This document shows positions 1-5,774 of a stretch of DNA of 10,157 bases, in pieces. The stretch comes from Acidimicrobiales bacterium (GTDB taxonomy: Bacteria > Actinomycetota > Acidimicrobiia > Acidimicrobiales > SHLQ01): NCBI GenBank assembly GCA_013002375.1, contig JABDJW010000064.1, positions 1 to 10,157 of the forward strand. The letters are read 5' to 3'. The notes below the pieces were generated by a model that was not told the DNA's origin, did not search any database, and was given only the letters and a program-made list of their open reading frames with translations. Numbering within the stretch: the first letter of the stretch is position 1; each line of letters begins with the position of its first letter. Position numbers and translations under genes: made by a program.

Positions 1-282
1 GGCCCCGCACGCCAGGTACTCGCGAGCGACCTCGGTATGTGTGAGTCCGAACTCGCGCCCCCACATCGCCTCGATGATCGACGCGTGGAAATAGCCGAAG
101 GCCTCGGTGACCGCCGCGGCATCGACCTCACCCAATAGACCACCTCGACCCAGGAAGTAGAACGGGAACCCCCGCAAGCCGAGCTCCTGGCCGCGAGCCA
201 GCGTGTCGGGGTGGAAGTAGAACGCCGCGCCCGACACGTTGATCTGGGGCGAGGTGATCTGCACGATCTCGAGCGGTGTCAT
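1..282 (-). CDS. SCO6745-family protein (partial, N-terminal part)
   Basis: The first 94 residues are present and the rest lies beyond the left edge. The segment GLRGFPFYFLGRGGLLGEV (about residues 35-53), followed by a Val-Thr-Glu-Ala-Phe-x-Tyr-Phe-His stretch and a Met-Trp, matches from memory the actinobacterial SCO6745 family, whose members carry a similar Gly-Leu-Arg-Gly-Phe ... Tyr-Phe-x-x-Arg ... Pro-Leu-Gly pattern and a conserved Phe-x-Phe-His. The molecular function of that family is not established. Start: ATG at 282, with no Shine-Dalgarno site but a TACGGT hexamer (290-295, minus) 7 bases before it. The in-frame GTG at 291 overlaps that hexamer, which favours the ATG. It is divergent from the amidohydrolase at 485. 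Family assignment is by recalled pattern, not by a search. Confidence 0.75.
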   Translation of the reverse strand, partial: MTPLEIVQITSPQINVSGAAFYFHPDTLARGQELGLRGFPFYFLGRGGLLGEVDAAAVTEAFGYFHASIIEAMWGREFGLTHTEVAREYLACGA

Positions 283-289
283 GGCCGCC

Positions 290-295
290 ACCGTA
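290..295 (-). promoter_or_regulatory. Candidate -10 element (TACGGT), leaderless start of the SCO6745-family gene
   Basis: On the minus strand TACGGT is followed by 7 bases and then the ATG at 282. This fits the TANNNT-N6/7-ATG layout seen at the other divergent genes here. The -35 region is weak: TTCGCC about 17 bases upstream matches TTGACA at three positions. An 8-bp palindrome, CGATATCG (297-304), lies next to it. Confidence 0.4.
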
Positions 296-448
296 GCGAT
301 ATCGGCTCGAGCGGCGAACTTGGACGCACCAAGAGGGACGACTTGTGTCCGTCGCCACCGGCCATCACCGGGTCCGTGCTCATCGGGGGCGGGCTGATCA
401 TGGCCTCGACGTGGATCATCGCTCGGGGCACAGTCCGGCCCGGTGAGC

Positions 449-478
449 CCGACAATCTGACGACCCGTCAGATACAGT
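449..478 (+). promoter_or_regulatory. Candidate promoter with palindromic operator, amidohydrolase gene
   Basis: A -35-like CCGACA (449-454) and a -10-like TACAGT (473-478) are 18 bases apart. TACAGT is followed by 6 bases and then the ATG at 485, so the transcript would be leaderless. The spacer is almost filled by a perfect inverted repeat, ATCTGACG-ACC-CGTCAGAT (455-473), whose last base is the first base of the -10. A dimeric repressor bound there would block RNA polymerase. The rest of 296-448 shows no convincing gene. Confidence 0.55.
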
Positions 479-484
479 CGGTTC

Positions 485-1714
485 ATGGCTGCGACAGTGC
501 ATGGAGACTCGGGCCCGAGGACGCTCACCGACGCCGATTTTCCCAAGATCATCAGCGTCGATGATCACGTGGTCGAGCCACCGAACGTCTGGCAGGATCG
601 CCTGCCCCAGAAGTACAAGGACGCCGGCCCCCGCATCGTCACCGCGCCCCAAGGCGAAATGGCCCTGGTCGACGGGGCCTGGGTCGAACAACCCGGCACC
701 GGCGACACGATGGCGTCGTGGTGGCACTACGAGGATCACGTCTACCAGATCAAGGAGATGATCGCCTGCGCCGGCAAGGACCCGGCCGAGGTCACCATGC
801 AGGGCGTCACCTACGACGACATCCGGCCTGGCTGCTACGAGCCGAAGGCCCGGCTCGAGGACATGGACGAGAACCATGTCGAAGCCTCGCTCTGCTTCCC
901 GAACTACCCCCGCTTCTGCGGTCAGCTGTTCGCCGAGCGCAAGGACAAGGCGCTGTCCAAGCTCTGTGTCGAGGCCTACAACGACTGGATGGTCGACGAG
1001 TGGTGCGGCGATTCCGGCGGCCGGTTGCTGCCGCTGTGCCTGGTCCCGCTCTGGGATGTCGACCTGGCCGCGGCCGAAATCCGCCGCAACGCAGCCCGCG
1101 GCGTGAAGGCCGTCGCCTGGTCCGAGCTACCCACCTGGCTGGGCCTGCCGTCGATCCACAGCGGCTACTGGGATCCGTTCTTCCAGGCCTGCGAGGAGAC
1201 CGGCACCGTCATCTGCATGCACATCGGTTCGGGCACCAAGACCGTGCGCACCGCCGACGACGCCCCCACCCTGGTCACCGCGGCGCTGATCTCGGCCAAC
1301 AGCGCGGCGTCGATGATCGACTTCTTGTTCTCCGGCGTGTTGGTGCGGCACCCCGAACTCAAGCTGATGTACGCCGAGAGCCAGATCGGCTGGATTCCCT
1401 ACTACCTCGAGCGAGCCGACGACAACTACGTCACCCACCAGTGGGCCCAGGGCGAGGAGCGGCTGCCCGAGAAGCCCTCGTTCTATTACCACCGCCAGAT
1501 CTACAGCTGCTTCTTCAAAGACAGCGCCGGCATGAAGCTGCTCGACGACGTCGGTATCGACAACGTCTTGTTCGAGACCGACTATCCGCACAGCGATGGC
1601 ACCTTCCCTCGCTCCCGGGCCGTGGCGCAGGAACTCTTCGGCCATCTGCCGGCCGATCAGATCAACAAGCTGGCTCGCGACAACGCCATCAAGCTCTTCG
1701 ACCTTCCGTTCTGA
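485..1714 (+). CDS. Amidohydrolase_2 family metal-dependent hydrolase/decarboxylase
   Basis: A 409-residue protein of the amidohydrolase_2 family (TIM-barrel enzymes related to ACMSD decarboxylase), likely cytoplasmic with no signal peptide. The usual N-terminal metal site appears as SVDDHVVEP (24-31, with Asp26 and His28 in the place of the classic His-x-His). A further ligand is probably His246 in CMHIGSG, and the catalytic or metal Asp is Asp366 in FETDYPHSDGTFP. The segment YAESQIGWIPYYLE (296-309) has Glu298 where ACMSD-type enzymes have His, a variant common in actinobacterial members. The family hydrolyses or decarboxylates ring acids and similar compounds; the substrate here is unknown. 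ATG 485 is preferred because it lies 6 bases after a TACAGT hexamer and no ribosome binding site is present. The gene ends one base before the stop of the convergent acyl-CoA synthetase. Confidence 0.9.
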   Translation: MAATVHGDSGPRTLTDADFPKIISVDDHVVEPPNVWQDRLPQKYKDAGPRIVTAPQGEMALVDGAWVEQPGTGDTMASWWHYEDHVYQIKEMIACAGKDPAEVTMQGVTYDDIRPGCYEPKARLEDMDENHVEASLCFPNYPRFCGQLFAERKDKALSKLCVEAYNDWMVDEWCGDSGGRLLPLCLVPLWDVDLAAAEIRRNAARGVKAVAWSELPTWLGLPSIHSGYWDPFFQACEETGTVICMHIGSGTKTVRTADDAPTLVTAALISANSAASMIDFLFSGVLVRHPELKLMYAESQIGWIPYYLERADDNYVTHQWAQGEERLPEKPSFYYHRQIYSCFFKDSAGMKLLDDVGIDNVLFETDYPHSDGTFPRSRAVAQELFGHLPADQINKLARDNAIKLFDLPF

Positions 1715-1715
1715 G

Positions 1716-3281
1716 CTACACGTTGCGGGCTTGATCGTCCCAGAAGGGCGCCCGTAGGTCCTTCTTGAGGATCTTCATCGCGCCCGACAGCGGCAGCGGT
1801 TCGGTGCGGAACTCGACCGACTTGGGCACCTTGTAGCCGGCGATGTGCTCGCGGCAGTGGGCCTGGAGTTCTTCGGCGGTCACCGTCATGCCGTCGAACA
1901 GCACCACGATGGCGTGCACCTGCTCGCCCCAGGTTTCGTGGGGGATGCCGATCACCGCGACCTGCTCGACCGTTTCGTGCTTGCTGATCGCGCTCTCGAC
2001 CTCGGCCGAGTACACGTTCTCGCCACCGGTGACGATCATGTCCTTCACCCGATCGACCAGGAACAGGTAGCCGCCCTCGTCGACGTAGCCGGCATCGCCG
2101 GTGTGATACCAGCCGCCCTCGAAGACCTCGGCGGTGGCCTCGGGCTTGTGCCAGTACTCCCGCATGAAGTTGCCGGCCTTGGCGCAGACCTCGCCGGTCT
2201 GGCCGGTCGGTACCTCGTTGCCGGCATCGTCGCGGATGGTGAGCGAGACGCCGGGCACGGCTCGACCCGCTGATTGCAGGCGGGGCCCACCGGTGCGGTG
2301 ATCGTTGGCATCGAGCCAGGTCAGCAACGACGAGCACTCGGTCATGCCGTACCCCTGGGTGATGTCGAGCTCGGGGTACATCTCGAGCATTCGATCGAGC
2401 AGGGCAGCCGGCATCGGCGAGGCGCCGTAGGTCAACATCTGCATCGACGCCAGCTTCTCCGGGGAGAAGTCGTCGTGGTTCAACAACATGGCGATCATGG
2501 TCGGGACCATCATCGTCTGGGTCACCTGGTGCTCTTGGATGAGGCCGATCGCGGCCCCGGGGTCGAACAGGGGCATGAAGACGCTGGTTCCGCCGGCGGC
2601 CGGCGTGCCCATGATGCCGCCCATCGATGCCGCGTGAAACATCGGGGTCTGGTGCAGGTACGTGCTGTCCTCGAGGAGCGGGATGACCATGGCGATGTGG
2701 TACAGGTTCAGCATCTCGGCCCGGTGTTCGACGGCCACGCCCTTGGGCAGACCGGTGGTGCCGCCGGTGTACATCAGCACCGCGAGGTCGTCCTCCTCCG
2801 GCTCGTCGGGGATGACCGGGTCGGCGGCCGCGATCAGATCTTCGTATTTGATGTCGTGGGGCACGTCGCCGTCGCCGATGAGCACGACGTGGCGCACCGG
2901 GCTCGGCTCCTCGGAAGCCTCCATCGCCGCCGCGAACAAGCCGGCAAACAGAAAGTCGACAAAGACGACTTCGGCCCCCGAATCGCGCACGATGTAGTCG
3001 AGTTCCTTACCGGCCAGGCGGAGGTTCAGCGGATTCATGACCCCGACACCCAAGAACGCGGCGTGCCACAGTTCGAGGAATTGGTGACTGTTGGCCGCCA
3101 TCACCGCGAAGCGATCACCGGGCTTGATACCCAGCTCGTTGCGCATGGCCGAGCACAATCGGAAGAGGCGATCGCCGTGATCGGCAAAGGTGCCGGTGTA
3201 AGCCCCGTCGATGAACGCGGTCTTGTCCGCGTAGCGGTCGAGCGCCGGCAACAACAGCCGGTGGTACACGAGTTCTTTCAT
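1716..3281 (-). CDS. Acyl-CoA synthetase (AMP-forming, class I adenylate-forming enzyme)
   Basis: A full-length 521-residue AMP-dependent ligase that makes an acyl-AMP from a carboxylic acid and ATP and then the CoA thioester. Core motifs in order: the P-loop YTGGTTGLPKG (171-181), QGYGMTE (309-315), YHTGD (392-396), the hinge and A8 region from Arg411 through GGENVYSAEVE (419-429), and the A10 lysine in MKILKK (Lys503, with Ala-Met replacing the usual Thr-Gly before Lys). The profile resembles medium/long-chain fatty-acid or aromatic-acid CoA ligases; the exact acid cannot be read from sequence. Start: ATG 3281 has AAGGAG 4 bases upstream and overlaps the stop of the HTTM gene as ATGA, indicating translational coupling. 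The reading frame stays open upstream to 3899, but that stretch is a shadow of the HTTM gene. It is the last gene of a three-gene operon. Confidence 0.93.
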   Translation of the reverse strand: MKELVYHRLLLPALDRYADKTAFIDGAYTGTFADHGDRLFRLCSAMRNELGIKPGDRFAVMAANSHQFLELWHAAFLGVGVMNPLNLRLAGKELDYIVRDSGAEVVFVDFLFAGLFAAAMEASEEPSPVRHVVLIGDGDVPHDIKYEDLIAAADPVIPDEPEEDDLAVLMYTGGTTGLPKGVAVEHRAEMLNLYHIAMVIPLLEDSTYLHQTPMFHAASMGGIMGTPAAGGTSVFMPLFDPGAAIGLIQEHQVTQTMMVPTMIAMLLNHDDFSPEKLASMQMLTYGASPMPAALLDRMLEMYPELDITQGYGMTECSSLLTWLDANDHRTGGPRLQSAGRAVPGVSLTIRDDAGNEVPTGQTGEVCAKAGNFMREYWHKPEATAEVFEGGWYHTGDAGYVDEGGYLFLVDRVKDMIVTGGENVYSAEVESAISKHETVEQVAVIGIPHETWGEQVHAIVVLFDGMTVTAEELQAHCREHIAGYKVPKSVEFRTEPLPLSGAMKILKKDLRAPFWDDQARNV

Positions 3282-4243
3282 GATGCTCCTTGGTCGGTCC
3301 TCCCTTCGTAGGCGGCTTCGCGGCCCGGTGCCAGTCCGCGGCCGACGAAGCGACTGGCCCAGGACGATTCCACCACGCGTTCGACGGCGAAGAACGGTGC
3401 GAACGCGGCGCCGAGCAGCGGCCAGTGGAACACCACGAACATCGACGCGGCGATGCCGACGTGCAGCAACCACGTGGCCAGCACCCAGCCGTTGCGCCAT
3501 CGACCGCGCAACAGTGCAACCGGCGCGCCGAACTCGAGCACGACCGTGGCGGCGGCAAACGGGGCGAGCAACCAACCGTTTCGCACGAGCCAGCCGGCGA
3601 CCGGGCTCACCCGCCCGCCGAGCAGATCGGCCCGGGCTGCGGTGAAGGCCACGTGGTTGCGCAGGGTGTCGCCATCGAGCCAGGACCAGCCGCCGTAGCG
3701 GAGCTTGGCGATTCCGGCGACCACGTAGGTCACGACGGTGATCCAGGCCATCAACGCGATGGGCCCGCCGTAGCGCAGCCCTGCCGCGGCGGGGGTCCGG
3801 TCGCGGCGCGATCGCATGCGGGAATCGACCGCCCAGGCGTCGGCCGCCGGTGCCAGGCCCAACACCAGCACGTGCAGCACCATCAACGAGTCGAACCACA
3901 GGATCGTGCCGAACGAACTGCGGTAGGTGGTGAGGGCCAGGAGGCCAAGGGCGAAGGCCGGGCCGGTGATCCGGTAGGCCGCTCCGGCGGTCGCAGCCAA
4001 GCCGAGCGCCACGGTGGCGAAGATCAGGACGTTGACCGCACCCACCCCCAGCGGTCGGTCGAGCACGTTGGCCAGGCCAACCGGATCAAAGGTGCGGTTG
4101 CCCACCGTACCGAGGTCGAGAAACACCGGCAGCCGGACCAACAGGTAGGCCACGGCGGTGCCGAGCAGCACGATCCGCAAGGCGGCCAGCCGTTCGGCCG
4201 GGGCTCCGCCCCACGGCCCGAGCCGAGCTGCCGCCGTGCTCAT
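3278..4243 (-). CDS. HTTM-domain (vitamin K-dependent gamma-carboxylase-like) membrane protein
   Basis: A 321-residue polytopic membrane protein with roughly seven hydrophobic segments (about 22-42, 68-88, 94-110, 117-135, 161-180, 226-245 and 252-275). The stretch VVAGIAKLRYGGWSWLDG (174-191), followed by TLRNHVAF, is characteristic of bacterial HTTM proteins, the membrane domain shared with vitamin K-dependent gamma-carboxylase (GGCX). Lys180 in AGIAKL lines up with the AGVKKL segment of human GGCX, whose second Lys (Lys218) is the reported catalytic base; this alignment is by eye and from memory. The function of bacterial HTTM proteins is mostly unknown. ATG 4243 is chosen because it overlaps the upstream stop as ATGA. 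An in-frame ATG at 4255 would add four residues (MRRA) and has no ribosome binding site. It overlaps the downstream ligase start by 4 bases. Confidence 0.82.
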   Translation of the reverse strand: MSTAAARLGPWGGAPAERLAALRIVLLGTAVAYLLVRLPVFLDLGTVGNRTFDPVGLANVLDRPLGVGAVNVLIFATVALGLAATAGAAYRITGPAFALGLLALTTYRSSFGTILWFDSLMVLHVLVLGLAPAADAWAVDSRMRSRRDRTPAAAGLRYGGPIALMAWITVVTYVVAGIAKLRYGGWSWLDGDTLRNHVAFTAARADLLGGRVSPVAGWLVRNGWLLAPFAAATVVLEFGAPVALLRGRWRNGWVLATWLLHVGIAASMFVVFHWPLLGAAFAPFFAVERVVESSWASRFVGRGLAPGREAAYEGRTDQGAS

Positions 4244-4644
4244 GGCCCGTCGCATTCGGCCAGCGTGGTCGAGGCCAGGACCGACGGTTCGCCCTCGGCG
4301 CGGGCCAGCACGTCATGCTGCTCGCGCACGACGGTGACCGTGGCCGCGCCGGATCGCTCGGCGATGGCTCGGCACAGGGCGTCGGGGTCGGCGGCAGCCT
4401 GACGGCGGAGTTGTGATCGGGCGATCAACGGATCGTCGGTGCGGGCCAGATCGTCGATCGAAAGCCGGATCGGTCGGCCGTCGGCGTCGATGGCCCGGGC
4501 GGTGACCAGCTCGATCGTCTCCCCCCGGGAGGTGGCGTACATCGGATAGGTCGACAGCGGGAAGCCGTCGCGGTCGAGCGCCACCGGCGCCAGCAGCGCG
4601 GCGGTGATCGCCAACCCCACGATCCAGCGCCCGGCCCGCGCCAT
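4240..4644 (-). CDS. Small membrane-anchored protein with FPLSTYPMY motif, HTTM partner
   Basis: A 134-residue protein with one hydrophobic N-terminal segment (about 6-23) and then a soluble, charged domain outside or at the membrane face. The motif FPLSTYPMY (28-36) just after the membrane segment is, from memory, typical of small proteins encoded beside HTTM genes in actinobacteria and other bacteria; no biochemical role is known to me. The soluble part has Cys91 and Cys131, which could pair if it is exported. Start: ATG 4644, with GAGG 8 bases upstream. It overlaps the HTTM gene by 4 bases (ATGA), so the pair is probably translated together and may act as a complex. It is the first clear gene of the operon. 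Confidence 0.75.
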   Translation of the reverse strand: MARAGRWIVGLAITAALLAPVALDRDGFPLSTYPMYATSRGETIELVTARAIDADGRPIRLSIDDLARTDDPLIARSQLRRQAAADPDALCRAIAERSGAATVTVVREQHDVLARAEGEPSVLASTTLAECDGP

Positions 4645-4654
4645 CGCCGCGACC

Positions 4655-4726
4655 TCAGATCACCCGTCTCGGCGCGGCCGTCGCGGCGTCGCCGGTGTTG
4701 ATCGCGGCGTGCTCGGCGGTGGTCAT
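4655..4726 (-). CDS. Possible 23-residue leader ORF ahead of the HTTM operon
   Basis: ATG 4726 opens MTTAEHAAINTGDAATAAPRRVI and stops 10 bases before the operon's first ATG; the stop TGA overlaps the GAGG that could serve that gene. Nearly all its codons end in G or C. A CAGACT hexamer, one mismatch from TANNNT, lies 6 bases before the ATG, echoing the leaderless layout of other genes here. No homology is recognised. It could be a leader peptide or chance, because the opposite strand is also open. Confidence 0.25.
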   Translation of the reverse strand: MTTAEHAAINTGDAATAAPRRVI

Positions 4727-4769
4727 GGGCCCAGTCTGGCCGATGACCCGTCACTCGGTCGCCCATGAC
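4722..4769. repeat. Inverted repeat GTCATGGGC ... GCCCATGAC
   Basis: Perfect 9-bp arms (4722-4730 and 4761-4769) are separated by 30 bases. Between them lies a smaller imperfect palindrome, CCGATGACCCGTCACTCGG, with one unpaired C. The repeat sits upstream of the HTTM operon, over its likely promoter region. It could be a paired operator or an RNA hairpin. There is no T tract to suggest a terminator. Confidence 0.4.
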
Positions 4770-4850
4770 ATCTCGCACATCGACCTGACCGTCAACATCC
4801 AACTCGAGCTGTTCTCCATGAAGCCCGAGGCCGCGTCTCTGCTCAGCTGA
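4743..4850 (+). CDS. Possible 35-residue small protein or gene remnant
   Basis: ATG 4743 to TGA 4850 encodes a peptide containing HDISHIDLTVNIQLELF and ending KPEAASLLS. Third positions are almost all G or C and the composition looks like real protein. The frame is open further upstream, through ATG 4725 and without a stop to at least 4659, so it could be the tail of a lost gene. No Shine-Dalgarno site, clean TANNNT element or recognised family supports it. The opposite strand carries the operon leader. Confidence 0.25.
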   Translation: MTRHSVAHDISHIDLTVNIQLELFSMKPEAASLLS

Positions 4851-4871
4851 GGTGGTGAACCGTCCGGCGGG

Positions 4872-4887
4872 CGGCCGATCATGGCCG
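4872..4887 (-). terminator. Weak hairpin downstream of the glycosidase-like gene
   Basis: CGGCC-GATCAT-GGCCG forms a 5-bp stem with a 6-base loop starting 13 bases past the minus-strand stop at 4901. A second short G/C stem (CCGTCC/GGGCGG with one wobble) adjoins it. No T tract follows, so termination is only a suggestion. Confidence 0.25.
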
Positions 4888-4900
4888 ACGCATCGAGCGC

Positions 4901-5733
4901 CTACAGCACCAACTCGGCGATACCGATGGCCGATTCGCCGCCGCCGGCGTAGAGCGCGTACGTGCGGCCCGCCTCGTGGAAGAACGCCGGGTCACGCAGT
5001 TGGTTCACCCGCGCGTGGGCGGCGCCGCGGTGACTGGGTTCGACCGGTTCCTCTGCGCCTTCCCACCGTCGCTCGGGACGCAGCACCTCGGTTTCGTTGG
5101 GCCCATGCGGGGAGCTGTCGTCGGATCCAACGGCGACAACATCCCACGACGTCCAGTCTCCGGTCAGTGCCACCCGGGAGTGCAGAATCCGTTCGGGGGT
5201 GTCGCCCACCCGGGTCCGCAACACGTCCAACACCGCCGAGCCGTCGGGCAACTGTCGGCGCCACAGCGCATGGTGGCGGGCGGTCTTGGGGAACACCCGG
5301 GGGCCCGGTTCGACGCCGGTCGGGTGGCCGTCGTCGGCGAACACGATCTTGACGATCTGGCCGGGCATGCTCATGCCGTAGGTGTGACCTTCGTGTTCGA
5401 AGACCCGCAGGTACGGCCCGCCGAGCACGTCGGGCCGGGCGGTGAAGTGCACACCATCGACCGATACCGCGTGTCGGGTGACTTGGATGGCCAGCGACTC
5501 CAACCCGTGGAAGTACATCTGCACCTGCTGGCGTTCGATGTCGACGTGAACGTCGGGCGAGGCAATGTGGGGCGTGGCCACAGCCGCGCGCAGCGAGTCA
5601 AAGTAGTACCGGCCCAGCGGTTTTTCGAGCCACGGGGCGCGACGATCAGCGATGGACCTTGGATGTTGGTGCCGATGCTGGCGCTGAGACCGGCATGGAT
5701 GATCAGGCCGTCGCCGAGGCGCACGAGCAGCAT
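4901..5733 (-). pseudogene. Glycosidase-like beta-propeller protein, frameshifted
   Basis: Two frames together encode one protein. The N-terminal 33 residues (ATG 5733; RLGDGLIIHAGLSASIGTNI then QGPSLIVAP) are read in one frame. The remaining 243 residues, from WLEKPLGRYY onward, are read in the next frame from 5632 to the TAG at 4901. Two orphan bases at 5633-5634, after a run of four C, mean one base is missing there. HIASPDVHVD, MYFHGLE, QLRDPAFF and the final ALYAGGGESAIGIAEL match, from memory, an uncharacterised family resembling five-bladed-propeller glycoside hydrolases (GH43/62-like). In that family GRYY is normally followed by a block like LYFADHKGxYIRLAYAD before HIASPD; here only about 16 residues lie between, so 20-35 residues also seem lost. 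No signal peptide is seen. Either a real pseudogene or, for the single base, a sequencing error. Confidence 0.75.
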
Positions 5734-5739
5734 CCGGCA

Positions 5740-5745
5740 ACCCTA
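5740..5745 (-). promoter_or_regulatory. Candidate -10 element (TAGGGT), glycosidase-like gene
   Basis: On the minus strand TAGGGT is followed by exactly 6 bases and ATG 5733, giving a leaderless start. It lies 17 bases from the opposing -10 of the acyl-CoA dehydrogenase, in the place where that promoter's -35 would be. No good -35 hexamer is seen. Confidence 0.45.
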
Positions 5746-5762
5746 GTGCGGGCCGGGGCCGG

Positions 5763-5768
5763 TACATT
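5763..5768 (+). promoter_or_regulatory. Candidate -10 element (TACATT), acyl-CoA dehydrogenase gene
   Basis: TACATT is followed by exactly 6 bases and ATG 5775, with no Shine-Dalgarno site between, so the transcript is probably leaderless. The usual -35 position is occupied by the opposing gene's -10, and no TTGACA-like sequence is present. Confidence 0.5.
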
Positions 5769-5774
5769 CGGGGC

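Noticed and set aside
279..401. 40-codon minus ORF overlapping the SCO6745-family start as ATGA
   Set aside because: Pro/Ser-rich product without a family, no promoter or ribosome binding site, and the downstream gene has its own leaderless promoter; the overlap is probably chance.
3282..3899. Open extension of the acyl-CoA synthetase frame upstream of ATG 3281
   Set aside because: The added residues are Arg/Gly-rich noise antiparallel in frame to the HTTM gene; ATG 3281 has AAGGAG and the ATGA overlap, and starts a normal-length ligase.
4244..4255. ATG 4255 as HTTM start
   Set aside because: No ribosome binding site, and it gives a longer overlap; ATG 4243 forms the ATGA junction that is also used at the next gene.
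2274..4402. Long plus-strand open frames opposite the ligase and HTTM genes
   Set aside because: High GC keeps antisense frames open; the translations are His/Arg/Gly/Gln-rich with no known motif, while the minus-strand products have clear domains.
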